Shown: positions 26,814 through 61,108 of the stretch, piece after piece
Layout: every line of letters begins with the position of its first letter
Position numbering within the stretch: position 1 is the first letter of the stretch
Source of the DNA: Symsagittifera roscoffensis
Lineage: Eukaryota; Xenacoelomorpha; Acoela; Convolutidae
Direction: 5' to 3'
Length of the DNA stretch: 64,000 nucleotides
NCBI RefSeq assembly: GCF_963678635.1
Contig: NC_087066.1
Coordinates: 51,664,312 to 51,728,311, forward strand
Notes under the pieces: model-generated
Databases searched by the model: none
What the model was told of the DNA's origin: nothing
The model's input: only the letters and a program-made list of their open reading frames with translations
Program-made: the position numbers and the translations under genes

Positions 26814-27130
26814 GAGATCATTAGTTATATATCGAGGTCATCAGTTATACACAGTGATTTTTTTTATTCATAGGGATTATTAGTTATACATAGGGACTTT
26901 TAGTGATACACTTGGATCATTGGTGTCACGTAGGGACAATTAGACATAGAGGTTATTAGTCATGCATAAGGGTGACTAGTTATACATAGTGATAGTTGGT
27001 TATACACAGAGATCTATAGTAATCCATAGGAATAAATGATTATAATACACATTTATTATGGGACCATTTTTTATAAATAGAGATCGTTTGTTATGCACAG
27101 AGATCAATAGTTGTGCATTGGAATAATTAG
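26800..27130. repeat. Degenerate tandem repeat, period about 20-24 bp
   Basis: Repeated variants of GATCATTAGTTATACATAG begin in the last codons of the LINE RT and continue about 330 bp. The unit is diverged, with AT-rich spacers. It may be the tandem 3' tail of the LINE. Confidence 0.7.
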
Positions 27131-27605
27131 GGATCGTCTACTCACAATGAACAATTGAAAAAAAAATGAAAAAAAAATGAAGTTTTTAATTTTTTACATT
27201 TTTTTTTTAATTTGAAAGTGATTTAAAAAAATTTTTTGTGCGGTTTTTTTGAATTTTTTTGCATGGAAAAACTTTAAAGAAACATTTCACATAAGGGCCA
27301 TTGCAGATCACTACCTTATGCATTGAGACTATTAGTTGTCGTAATTATTGGTTGACTTATAACACATGGTGACCATTACGATTTATAACTAATGGTCATC
27401 CATGGATGACAACCCTTCCCCCCCATCTTCGCTTCCCCTCCCCATCCTAGTGTACTACATGCATACTACTCACTCTCCAATTAATCCGCACTTTCTTTGA
27501 AAATCGGAACAATGTTTGCAGATTGAAAAATAGCAGAAGAAAAGAAGTAGAAAGGCAGAAACAAAGTAGAACACATTTTTTTCATAGTAACAGGTACAGA
27601 GATTA
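27131..27605. other. AT-rich intergenic sequence, nothing coding seen
   Basis: Poly-A/T runs, a diverged continuation of the preceding tandem repeat near 27290-27400, and a C-rich stretch near 27415-27450. No exon signal. Confidence 0.5.
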
Positions 27606-27613
27606 TGTTCAGG

Positions 27614-27985
27614 CGCGGATCTAGGATTTTCTCGAGGAGGGGAGGAGGGGTTAGATTTTTATTTTTAAGAAAATTTGAAGTTTTCTGGAATTTTGCTTTT
27701 AGTTCCACCAAAATGATTTTGACCAAAAAAACAGGCACAAAAGGCGGCATGTTTTGCAAAGTTTTGACCACAAAAATTGCGTTTTTTTGGCATGCGCTTC
27801 CCTCCCAAAATTAGAATTTATTGGAAAAAAAAGTTTAAAAAATTTAGGGTCTGTCAGCCAAACATTGACTTCTCAAAATAATACAAAGAGGAACACTTTG
27901 GGTCGGCAGGGGGTCGAACCCCTTAGGGGGGAGGGGGGAGGGGGGAGGGAGTTCGTTTGCCGCTCCTCTTCCCTAAATCCGCTGA
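27614..27985 (+). mobile_element. hAT-like non-autonomous element
   Basis: Starts with CAGGCGCGGATCTAGGATTT, a variant of the family terminus, continues with TCTCGAGGAGGGG. It shares the block GGGTCGGCAGGGGGTCGAAC near its far end with 56095-56460 and 59553-59966. A right terminus reading CCTAAATCCGCTGATG near 27970-27986 is degenerate. Confidence 0.65.
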
Positions 27986-28248
27986 TGTTTATGCTCTAGT
28001 TAGGTTTGAACGACGGTTTTCAGAGGATAAAAATTCAAAAAGCGATTGTTTTAAGGTATACTAGGACATGCAAGCTTTAAGTGAACGGGCCGAATTTTCA
28101 TATCGACGTTGATTTGAAATGTGTCTATAACTGAATAAAATTAATATTACAATATTACAGTGTTTGATTTGACGTTTAAAACAAAAGTATTGGCTGACAG
28201 TTTCATAAGCATACAATATAATAAACATCATAAAAGTATAAAAATAAA

Positions 28249-51206
<22,958 letters not shown>

Positions 51207-51646
51207 AATAAGAACACAAAACGAAGCTTAAAAGAGACACAGAAAAACTACCACATATAGACACTAACTATATAAAGCTGAGTTGGTCGTTATATACAAC
51301 AATAGTAGCTGAATCTCATATTTGTCTAAGTTACTTCTAAAACATGCTAGTTTTCTATAAAGTTTGAATGAAGTTATTTGCCATTCTCTTGTTGCCATTT
51401 GATTGAAATAAAGAGAATGGTAAGTTGATGATATGTTGAATTGAAACCCAGCTTTTGCGGAATCATCATTACGTAATGTTTTTTAGAATAAATACAACCA
51501 CAGAACATGTTCAATAAACATTATCTCGTCAAAATTCAAAAATCATTCCGCAAACAGTTGAATCATTTAACTTCAAAAGCAGAGCCGGAAACAATTTTTT
51601 CGCATTTGCAGGCCTCATTTACTAGCAATAATTTTGAACAGTTTTT

Positions 51647-51880
51647 CAGGGGCGGATCTAGGTTTTTCTTATAGATTTAGTTACCCATTTTAGGTCACCA
51701 AATTGATTTAGGTCACCATCATAACATCACTATTTTGACAAATTTTTGTGAAAAAAAACAGGTTAAAAAACGTCGTTTTTGGGCAGTTTCTGGAAGGTTT
51801 TGAACGCGTTTCTGGTGGCGCGCGCTGTCTTTTAAAACTAGAACAAATTGGTGCGAAAGACACCTCCAGAAAAAGTAGAG
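51647..51880 (+). mobile_element. hAT-like element, 5' part
   Basis: Begins CAGGGGCGGATCTAGGTTTT and runs to a GGCGCGCGCT block near 51818. The right terminus is absent. Confidence 0.6.
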
Positions 51881-52179
51881 TCGGCTGGCCGAAACATTGT
51901 GAATACCAGAATCGTCTAATTTTGTTTTTTTAAGATCGATTTATTGCATCTTTTCAAATTTACAGTCTGACATTTTTGTTACCGAACTACTAAACTGAAG
52001 AGGCACATGGTAGTGCTCAAAACTTTTCAAAGGTATTCATACCATGCACAAGATGTTCCCTGGTTGACGTCCATAGAAGAAAAATGCTTGTCAAACAATT
52101 TTCATGCATAAATAAGAAACTGTTTTGAAGATTTTTCAATGAACATTTTTAACATGCCCGCACACAGCAAAAAGAGAAA

Positions 52180-52440
52180 ATTATAGATTATATTATAATT
52201 ATATACGTACTTTTAGCAAAACTAAAATTAATTAAAAATCGCCAATCTTAGATGTTTAAACGAGTTTTAATCAAATATAGTGAGAACATTTTTGGTAATA
52301 TTTTAACAAATTATAATCAATTATAATTGGTTACGGTTTTTCCTAAAATCTCTTATAATCTATTATAAAAAATTATAAACCATTTTTCTATCAAAACATT
52401 ATCTCACAAAAAAATCAACTACAATGGATTGTAATATAAC
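52180..52440. repeat. ATAAT-rich repeat related to 31000-32032
   Basis: Dense TTATAATCTATTATAA and AATTATAATCAATTATAATTGG units resembling the flanks of the TIR element at 31000-32032, but without its ends. Confidence 0.45.
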
Positions 52441-52565
52441 TAATCTGCATGAAAACTCAGAAAACTTCAAATTTAATTTAAGTTTGAGCTAGAAAGACAA
52501 AATTACAGATTCTTTTAGTTCATCAGTTCCCCGTATTCATAAGAGAAGTAAAGGCACACGAGATG

Positions 52566-52690
52566 CACATTCCGGTGACAGGTGGCTGTAGGTAGGATGC
52601 AACTTCAGGTGACAGATGGGTGTAGGTATGATACACCTTCAGGTGACAGGTGGGTGTAGTTTGTATGCACCTTTAGGTGACAGGTGGTTG
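52566..52690. repeat. ~39-bp minisatellite
   Basis: Three to four units with the core TTCAGGTGACAGGTGGGTGTAG and a variable AT(A/G)CACC segment. Confidence 0.8.
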
Positions 52691-52789
52691 AAACATAAAC
52701 AAAAGAATCAAAATGAGAATAAAGAATATGAGAAACTTATACCAAAAACTAGCAAAGATATGATACCTCCTTTTAAAAAATTTAACCCA

Positions 52790-53005
52790 CCAGGGACACA
52801 CTCAGACACTCACAGAGGGACACAATTTCCGACAATCATAGGGGCACACAGAAGGAAACATACTCAGACACTCACAGGTGCACACATAGGGACACAAACT
52901 TAGACACTCACAGGGGTATACATAGGGACACATAACTAGATGATTACAGGGTCACAGATAGGGACACAAAATCAGACACTGACAGGGGCACGCAGGTGCA
53001 TTAAA
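52790..53005. repeat. ~34-bp minisatellite
   Basis: Repeated core GGGACACAAACTCAGACACTCACAGG with substitutions, about six units. A plus-strand His/Thr frame across it is a shadow. Confidence 0.8.
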
Positions 53006-54330
53006 TTGAAATAAATAGACAAAGAAACTTGAAAGCCCCATCCAAAGGTCCGATCTCATCAAGGTACCCTCAACTTATTCATATTTTTGGCCTCAACTTA
53101 CTATGGTTATAGTTTTTCTCGGCCTCAACTTATTTTGATTTTTTTTCGGCCTAAACTCAATCGGCTAAACAGCCGCTGGTACGCTGGAGAGAGATTGACT
53201 CAATCTAGTTGTTATAAGTAAATACTAAAATTATCTTGTTTAGGCATTTTAAGATTATTTTGAGGTCACACTAATTGAAAAGTTTTTATTTTCAAAAAAT
53301 TGTTTAAAAAATCGCATTAAAAAGTACGAAAAGATACCCAAAATAAAATGAAAACAAATCAAAATGAACCAATGAGAATTGTTGAATAATAATGGATTAT
53401 AAGCCAAGAAAATGAATTATAAATCAATGAAATTTCTGAAATTTTTTTAAACCAATTGTAACAGATTTTTTTAAAAATTTTATGAAAACTGAAAACAAAA
53501 ATCTATTATAATCTACTTATTTCTCTTTTTACTGATTGCGAGTGAGCTCTTATTAATGGTCAAACGAGCAAGATGTGTACTCCATATTAACACTCAGTTT
53601 TTCCCCAGCCAAAGTAAAACAGCTTTCGTTGCTATATGAACTAAAAACAACTGAAACGAACAGAATAGGAATCAGAGGGCCGGGTTCCCCAAAGTCTGAT
53701 CGACGCTACGGCGAACACACAGCAGAGAATACACAAATTTTGAGCCCAGATGATGTTGCTCGACATATGCTTCGACTGTGAGAGTGGAGCAAGTGCAGTT
53801 TTGCGACTGCAATTCAGCGATCGATAAGCCATTTATAGTCAAGCACTATGTCGATATATACTCAATGTTAGTCAAGACAGTCAAATCATAGGTCGAACCC
53901 AGTGGGAACATCAGTCGAGCACAACATAAGTTTTCATTTTTTAAAGATTCAAATTAATTTTATACTTGAAACCCAGCAGAAAATTCTGCTCAGAGAAGAC
54001 CTTTATCAGAAAGTTGCAATGAGCAACAATCATTTGAGAAGAGTTTCTTGCCGCAGCATTAAAAATTTCAGATGGAACCCTTTCAACTTTCGAAATCTAA
54101 AAGTTCCTGATGTAGGAACAAGAAATTCTTGTCGAAAAATTTCTCATGAATCACTTTTCAGACCAAAAGTTTCAGTCCAGATTTGTGAAAAAGAGGAAAC
54201 ATCAAATTGAGCTTTGATGCCAAAATTTCGCTGTTTACTGATTCTCATTCTGTATTTTCAGTTCAAGTATTATCACAAAAATTCACTTAAAAAGCAAACC
54301 TGATTTTTTTTTCAATTCAGTAATGTCAGT
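53006..54330. other. Intergenic AT-rich sequence
   Basis: An open plus frame near 53902-54210 has no splice or codon-use support. GTCGA-type repeat pieces occur at 53840-53910. Confidence 0.4.
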
Positions 54331-54860
54331 TGATATTCGAAATGTCGAGAAGGTCGAAACATAGATTGCGCACAGTCGATACATACCTAGTTTTGGTCGT
54401 TCAATTCTAAACAAAAGTCAAGACACAGTCAAAGTATAAATCGAGCACAGTCGAAAATTTAACTTGCCAATTTTCCCAGAAATACTTGAAAATAGACTAG
54501 GCGCAAATTTAAGCTCACAATTTTGTGATCTAGAGAGTTGAAACAATCATTAAAAATCCCATTGTTAGTTGCGCAAATTGAAACAAAGCTGAGATGGATC
54601 AGATAACCTTTGGAAATTCTGCTGACAAAGTCGAGGCGGTCGAAACATACCCATTCACAAATTCGAAAACAAATCAAGTTTCTATCGAGAAAGTCAAAAC
54701 AATTTTGAACTGGGTAGAACAAAGTTGCATAAGAAATTCGAAACACACCAAAACTTGAAAAAGAAAATTGAAAAACACCAAAAAATTGTCAAGAAAGTCA
54801 AATCGTAGCAAAATTTGGTCGAGACAGTCAAAACATAAAACGAGCACATCAACCCGGGAA
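54330..54860. repeat. GTCGAGAAAGTCRAAACAT iterated repeat, larger copy
   Basis: Repeated GTCGAGAAGGTCGAAACATA and GTCGAGACAGTCAAAACATA units, with CGAGCACAGTCGAA and GAACTGGG blocks, related to 33830-33955. Confidence 0.6.
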
Positions 54861-54950
54861 AGGACAAACAGCTATCTAAAATCGTTTTTCATTTCATCGT
54901 CTTTGTTTAAACAGCTTAAATAGTTTAAAAAAAGTTTCAACGAGAGATAG

Positions 54951-54956
54951 AGGGAA

Positions 54957-55017
<61 letters not shown>
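54951..55017. repeat. GA dinucleotide microsatellite
   Basis: About 30 GA units with an interrupted 5' part containing GATA steps. Confidence 0.97.
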
Positions 55018-55018
<1 letters not shown>

Positions 55019-56090
55019 ACTATACTGTAGCAGGACCGAAGTCTTGCAGAATTGAGAAGTGTTGCAATTCATCAGAAAATTCAGACAGAAAATTCCACCA
55101 CAAAATTTTAAACAATTTTGTTAACTTTGGTCATCAGTGTGTTACTTTTTTCGACTGTTAAAGCTTACAGTGCAAAAATATATAGTAACTGTGATGTTCG
55201 CGTATATAAAACAGTAGTACTGGTTTATTCAAAAACTGAAAAATTAAGAAAGTTATTGTGAATATTACGGAATAAAACTGTTTTTATTGACACAAAAAAT
55301 GTGCCTCTTAAAATAGTATACAAAGAAATTGGGTTCTTCAACATTTCAGTTGGGAAATGAGGACGTTTTTGATTTTCACCCATCGCCAGTTTAATAAAGT
55401 TTTCTATCAGCTAAATTTCTGTGACTTTTACGATTGTGTTTTCATCACTTCGATACTTTGCTCCGTTCTTCCATTCCGCCCGTCCTAGCCAACTTTGTTT
55501 CGCTATATCATTGCATAACGCCACAATAAACTCTCGCTCCAAATCGCCAATGTTTATTTAAGATTTATATGGTTATACTTGGCTTATGCTAATGCTGCTG
55601 GCCCCCGATGAACCGTTAAGACTTCTGTCAGTTTTTCATAGTCACCTGACAGTCTGTTCGGCGAGTGGACATTTATTTGCGCCCGAACAATTTCATGCCA
55701 CTATTGAAGGTAGAATTAAATGACGTTTTCAATGCTCAAAACGATAACATTTACATGTATTTATTACCAGCGTGACCATACACTTGATGTTTTTAAAAGG
55801 CTTAAAATTTTAGACGTTTTTACCTTTAGATTTATCGAACATTTTACCTGTAAAGGTAAGGCCTTTTTGCTAAAATTTGGCAAAACTATTTGAGCAAAAC
55901 CGCCTACTTCAATTGCCTAGTAGGTTAGAGATTAAAACACTGTCATTTTTAAGACGTCAGAGTGGTGATTTCAAGGCTCTCGATAAAGTTCAGGAAAACA
56001 AGCCTCAAAGAATGCTAGCCAACGGAGATGAAATATAAAAAGACATTTAGTCTTTTTACCTACGCACTCGGGTTTTGTATAAACGCCTTG
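55018..56090. other. Intergenic AT-rich sequence
   Basis: No exon or clear repeat recognised. Confidence 0.4.
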
Positions 56091-56094
56091 TCCA

Positions 56095-56460
56095 GGGGCG
56101 GATCTAGAATTTTCTCGAGGGGGGCGGGTTTTCAAAAAACTTTTGAAATTTAGTCGACTTTTTTTTAGGTCGTCGACCAAATTGTTTTTCCGAGCTCTCT
56201 TAAAGCACACTACAAAGACCCTGTTTTGGCCGAAATTTCTGCGCCGCAGGCAAAATTTTGAACAAATAGCCGAAAAAGCCGTTTTTAGGCACTTTACCAG
56301 AAAAAAATCGCGTTTTTTTTTACGTGCATTCCCCCCTCAAATTTAGTATATATCCGTCACCAAAATGGATATCTCAAAACAGTTCAAAGAGGGACCCTTT
56401 GGGTTGGCAGGGGCTCGAATCTCTGAGGGGGGGGGGAGGAAAGGGGCGTGCGCTATTTGC
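56095..56460 (+). mobile_element. hAT-like non-autonomous element
   Basis: Starts CAGGGGCGGATCTAGAATTT and has TCTCGAGGGGGGCGGG. The interior carries ATGGATATCTCAAAACAGTT and GGGTTGGCAGGGGCTCGAAT, and the copy stops in a G-run near 56435. The right terminus is not preserved. Confidence 0.7.
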
Positions 56461-56999
56461 AAATGATGCTAAATATATTATCGGGTGAATAATGTTGATG
56501 AGTTTCGACGTCGGGTTTTCTCCTAAGGGCTATGAAAGACTCGACTCCGATCCAGTTTCAAGTCACTGCCTACTTCTCAATTACATAGTTTTCTTGCGTA
56601 CACAAGGAGCGTCGTTAATTCAACTCAGTTGTTTCAAACAACATAAAAATGTGCAAACGACAAAAAAAGGGCAAGTGACGAATTTTAAAAGCTATCAAAA
56701 AAGATCAGCAAGCAAATGATATTGGTCAAAGACAATTGTTAAGACTTGCTTTAGTGGAACAAAATTATAAAACAAGGAGCTGCTAATTTTAGCAAAATAT
56801 ACCGAACACAAGAAAGATATTTTTTTACCAGAGCTCAAAGGTTGGTCGCTCTTTAAAAAAACTATCATCAATTGCTTGAAAACTCTAATCAGTACTGTGA
56901 AAGTGCAAACCTACACCATCAGACGATGGTCAAACACAGATCCCGAGAAACGTTTCAGATTTAGGAAAAGAGGCCTCCAAATTGGCTCATTCCGTCTCT

Positions 57000-57262
57000 A
57001 GGATTGTTGAGAGAACGAAAAATCTTGGGTTATGAATTAACGCAAAACAGACAAATTACTTCAGCACATGTGAGCATATCTTGAAGCGTTCCCCCAGACG
57101 TATTAATGCCCCATTAAATACGGTTGCCCATCTTGGTTTTTCAAGCAGTCTCAATCACGAACATTATCTTACTAGCTCTTTTGACTCTCTACAGCCGAGA
57201 CTTCTTTATTCCCATGCAGAACCGATAGCAGTATACCGTTTTGATTCACTTTGAACCTGAAT
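57000..57262 (+). pseudogene. Degenerate LINE RT C-terminal remnant
   Basis: After one frameshift the frame reads LGYELTQNRQITSAHV, then EHILKRSPRRINAPLNTVAH and FDSLQPRLLYSHAEPIAVY. The LG-x(n)-H and SL-x-PRLLY pattern resembles the region after the YADD motif in LINE reverse transcriptases. Old and broken. Confidence 0.5.
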
Positions 57263-57927
57263 GAATTCTGTTGCTCATCCACATCGAAATATTTGGTTCT
57301 CCTGAATCAGAAGACTACTGCATCAGATTCTATTACAGAAATCATCATGCAGTGGTATGAAACAGGATCCAAAGTTGAATTTGATCCTCCCGTGCATATC
57401 GCAGAACATGAATGATGCGCCTTCACATGCATTCAAAATTAGTATGAACGCTTGGCTTTTAATTTTTCTTGCTTTTTCATCACACCCTTGTCCCGTACAA
57501 CCGCTCTGACCTTAATGACCTGAGCTGAACTTAACTTTTTCAGGTTTTAAGTCCAATCACATGTTCCTGCTGCTATAATAAACAGCAAAAGATCAAAAAA
57601 CCACCAGGCCAGGTGTTTGGAACAAGCTTCTGCAGTTATGCAAAACATTCACTTAATTGACTATCAAGATTTTGTCGAGAACCCCAAAAAAGCACGTCAA
57701 GACCTTATTGTTTTTTGCAGCTAGATAATGTGTCAGTTATCTTTATTTGTAAGTTGGAACCTTGATCACTGCAGTCCCGTACCGAACTTTTTGGCCATAA
57801 TCATATCTGATCATTGTAAAATCATGCAAAATTCATGTCTGTAACAGATGTGCAGCGTGTCTATATTCGGCATGCACATACCTGCATCAGACCTGCATCA
57901 GGTGTGCTAACTGAAGATATGCTCACA

Positions 57928-58096
57928 CCTGCAGCATGCATGATCATGCCTGAACTGAACATGCTCACACCTGCATGATACATGATCATACCTGAACTAA
58001 ACATGCTCACACCTGCAGGATACATGATCATACCTGAACTAAACATGCTCACATCTGCAGGATACATGGCCATGCCTGAACCGAATATGCTCAAAT
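57928..58096. repeat. 42-bp minisatellite
   Basis: Four units with the core GATACATGATCATACCTGAA followed by CTAAACATGCTCACACCTGCAG. The minus frame reads MFSSGMIMYPAGVS repeatedly (14 codons), probably a by-product of a period divisible by three. Confidence 0.85.
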
Positions 58097-58641
58097 CGGT
58101 ATCTTCAGTATTATAAGATAATTAAAGAAATGGTTAAATTGTAACAACATCATAAACTCAGCTTGATAATGTGACACTTTACTTCAAATTTTTAGTTTTT
58201 TTTTCAAATTTTTTCTGACATCGGTGAAGTTTTTTTGAAAATTTACTGTAGTCGTTAGATGCATCTTTCTTTAATTGCCAGCAGGGAGTCGTTAGTAGCG
58301 GGGCGTGTGGATACTTTTCTCTGTTTCCTGTCAACATAAAAAAAATTGTTAGTCAAAACTTCATCACTTTAAATAAATGCTTAACAAATAAAGTTAGACA
58401 AAAATCATGCGTTAAAAAGTAGTCGCATATTTGTTTTTAGTTTATTCAATGAGATTAATAGTATCAACCAATCAAATCTTTTTAATTTATTCGCAATTAT
58501 TGCGGCTACTGGTTCGCGAAAATTGAAGGATTATTGGCCAAAAAATTTTGTGACGAATTGCTTCAATTCAATGCTTTATAGTTCAAACCGGGGATTCTTA
58601 GTTTTTTCGACTATCCCTCCCGTTGATCCCCTGAAACTAAC

Positions 58642-58731
58642 CTGACGTCCTCTTTTTTGGGATGTAGATGCGACATAATTTTCTTCATTTGAAGATATTT
58701 GACTCGAGGAGGTAAATTTGGATAAGCTCAT
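58642..58731 (-). CDS. Possible small first exon (MSLSKF...KRGRQ)
   Basis: ATG at 58731-58729, 30 codons, then CAG/GTTAGT donor. It reads MSLSKFTSSSQISSNEE and YVASTSQKRGRQ: Ser-rich, hydrophilic. A possible second exon lies near 58285-58338, where a minus frame reads KVSTRPATNDSLLAIKERC before a stop, but acceptor choice is ambiguous. The whole unit lies inside the TIR-bounded element at 57776-59017, so it may be transposon-derived or spurious. Confidence 0.3.
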
Positions 58732-59179
58732 TTCAAAAAAAATCTGAAAAAGTGAATTTTTAACAACAAAGACCAATTAGTCAAGATACGAAGTGAAAAT
58801 GTCAAGTTTTCAGTCAGTCGTTATCATGTCTGCGACAGGTATGAACATGTTTCACTCAGGTCTGATCATGTAAGATCCAGGTACGACCACGTCTGTAGAA
58901 AAATACGCATGCTCACTTGTGAACAGCCCTGCATAATGGGGGAACAGTCCTGAGAATATTCTCTCCCCTGCTAAATGGATGATCAGCCGTGAAATGGCAC
59001 AAAAAGTTCAGTACGGGGTAGTTAAAGCGCGCAAACTCACTGCAGCAGGGACAAATTCTTTTTCAAAACGTTTCAAATTGTATATATTCAAAACCTGGAC
59101 GTTTAAGTCATGAATTTCAAAACGTATATATTCAAAACCTGGACGTTAATTGATATTACCATTTGGCTGAATCAAGAAA

Positions 59180-59545
59180 TTGTTTCCTTTTATAGCTGTC
59201 TTCACCGCACACTTACTTCCTCTATTTTTATTTCCTTCATTATTCAATGCCCCATACCTATTTAAGCCTGCCCGGTCACTCATGGGGGTCCCAAGTGTCT
59301 GGGGGAGGGGGGCAAGTGTGGGGGGATTGAGTACTGTAGTTATTGTTGGAGAGGGACAGGGTGGGTGTGTGTTGGAATATAACAGGGGGTAACTTTAACA
59401 AATAGGGGATACTAAAAAGAGGGTTGCATGTGGAGGGATGGGGTTAAAAATGAAAGGGGGTGCTCAATTTAAGTGTTACAAATGAGGAATCTAGTAGGCT
59501 TTGAGTGACAGAGAAATTAAAGGAAGTTTTGAAAAAAAAAATTGG
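59180..59545. other. G-rich intergenic stretch
   Basis: The plus strand is rich in G runs of three or more between 59280 and 59460, compatible with G-quadruplex formation. No gene seen. Confidence 0.5.
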
Positions 59546-59552
59546 AAAGTTT

Positions 59553-59966
59553 TAATTTTGAGCAGGGGGGGGGGGGGCGGATTTTAAAAAAACTTCAAAA
59601 ATTTTGTCGACCTTTTTTTTAGGTCGACCAAATTGATTTTCTGAGATCTCCCAAAACACTACAAAGACCCTTTTTTCGGCCAAATTTCTGCGGCGCAGGC
59701 AAAAGTGTGAAAAAACAGGCCATAAAAGACGTTTTTAGGCACTTTTTGTAAAATTTTGACTTAAAAAATGCGCTTTTTTGGCGCGCGCTCAGCCCTCAAA
59801 ATAAGTATGTATTGGCGCCAAAGGCGCCTTTAGAAATATTTTAGGATCCGTTACCAAAAATGGATATCTCAAAATAGTTCAAAGGGGGATCCTTTGGGTC
59901 GGCAGGGGGTCGAATCCCTGAGGGGGGTCGACCGACCCCCCGCCCCCTTCCTAATTCCGCCCCTGA
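59553..59966 (+). mobile_element. hAT-like non-autonomous element, both ends present
   Basis: Left end CAGGGG with a G-run and GGCGGATTTT; right end CTAATTCCGCCCCTG. The flanks read ATTTTGAG on the left and ATTTGAGT on the right, compatible with an imperfect 8-bp target duplication. The interior has the GGCGCCAAAGGCGCCTTTAG palindrome, ATGGATATCTCAAAATAG and GGGGGTCGAATCCC. Confidence 0.75.
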
Positions 59967-59984
59967 TTTGAGTACAAGGATAGA

Positions 59985-60030
59985 CAGTTGTTGTGCAGGT
60001 AAGGTAGCACAGAATGTTCCGATCATGTTC
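59985..60030 (-). repeat. Terminal fragment of the GTTCCGACC family
   Basis: GGTAAGGTAGCACAGAATGTTCCG is the reverse of the conserved right end seen at 38940-38965 and 49255-49290. Confidence 0.45.
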
Positions 60031-60714
60031 ATAAAAAATTGGTGGTATGAACCAACCGAAAAAACGTAAGAGTTATATAATAGTTATGTAACAATTATAT
60101 AACAGTTACGAAAGTCGCACAAATTTCTTTGATGCGACGTAACGTTTCGGCAGTCCTATAAACATGCGCATTTTTGGTTGGTGTGTATTTAGGCTGGTTT
60201 ATTTACTCACAAAAAATGGAGTAAATTTTTCTTCAAATTAGTGTCATTTTCAGTTGGTGGAGTGATTCAAAAACTATACGAACGCGTCGAAATTTAAAAA
60301 TTTAGGCATAATCGGCAGAGCGTGTCTCAAAAATGAATTAAAAAAAACAAAAAAACTTAAAAAAACTAAAATGCAATTTTTTTCTGACTTTTTTGCACAG
60401 TGTTTCTATATTTTTTCAAAACAACTTTTTGCCAAACAAGCCCTAATTAAACATCGAAAACATCCTTTTGATAGTAAAATCAAGTTTTTTATCCTAAAAG
60501 CCTCAAAAAACAGCAAATTTCCATATAACGATTGTTAACATGATCCGCGGTTTTTGTTGCAAATTCCGTCTGAAAATTACTTCCAAAAATAATCCTTTCG
60601 AAATCAAACTTTTCGAAATCTTTTCGAAATCAAACTTAACCTAAATTCATTTCATAAATATATGTTGCATTTACAGCACAAATAACTAATAATAAAAAAT
60701 CTATTTTTCGACTA

Positions 60715-61108
60715 TCAGAACCACCTTTCGGATCGAGACAAATAATATGGCGCAAAATAAATCAAGTAGCCGATATTAATAGCAGCATAAATAAGAGCCA
60801 GACATCGGTCAAAAACCATCACTACACTAATCCACTTCAGATAAATCAAGTTCGCGTTTAACTTCAGTAGTTTAAGTCGCTGTCGGCTAATCGTCACTGT
60901 TTTCAGCACAGTCTCTAAATTCTGCGCAATGCTCTTGTAGAAGCATGATATGGTATTGACGCTTGAAGCCGACTGTTGCGATTGATCGAATGTTTGTTCT
61001 TTGTCTTGAAGCTGTGAACAGAGATGACCATTGGAAAAAAGCGGATTGGTATAGAAATTTGTTTCAGTTTCTGATAGCAGCGGACAATTGGAGCTGTCGA
61101 TACCAATT
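60715..61108 (-). CDS. Cys-loop receptor last exon: loop end and TM4
   Basis: The acceptor GTGTTTCAG ends at 61109 and the first base completes a Gln codon. The loop segment runs through SNCPLLSETETNFYTNP, a predicted amphipathic helix SCFYKSIAQNLETVLKTVTI, then TM4: LKWISVVMVFDRCLALIYAA and INIGYLIYFAPYYLS, stop at 60715. The WxxVxxVxDR start of TM4 is characteristic of nicotinic-type subunits (usually WKxVAxVxDR). Confidence 0.85.

Larger units (their letters stand above)
57776..59017. mobile_element. 1.24-kb TIR-bounded element with internal TGATCATG repeats
   Basis: The left end CCCGTACCGAACTTTTTGG and right end (reverse) CCCGTACTGAACTTTTTGTG are inverted, and the match continues through CTGATCAT. 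The interior has a 42-bp minisatellite (57928-58096), related TGATCATG sequence at 58810-58940, and the putative exon at 58642-58731. Confidence 0.65.

Noticed and set aside
53902-54210. 102-codon plus-strand ORF
   Set aside because: No splice signals, no recognisable domain, ordinary AT-rich composition.
58642-58731. First exon of the large gene at 1908-21443
   Set aside because: Its phase would fit, but it lies 37 kb away beyond the syntaxin exons on the same strand and inside a TIR-bounded element.
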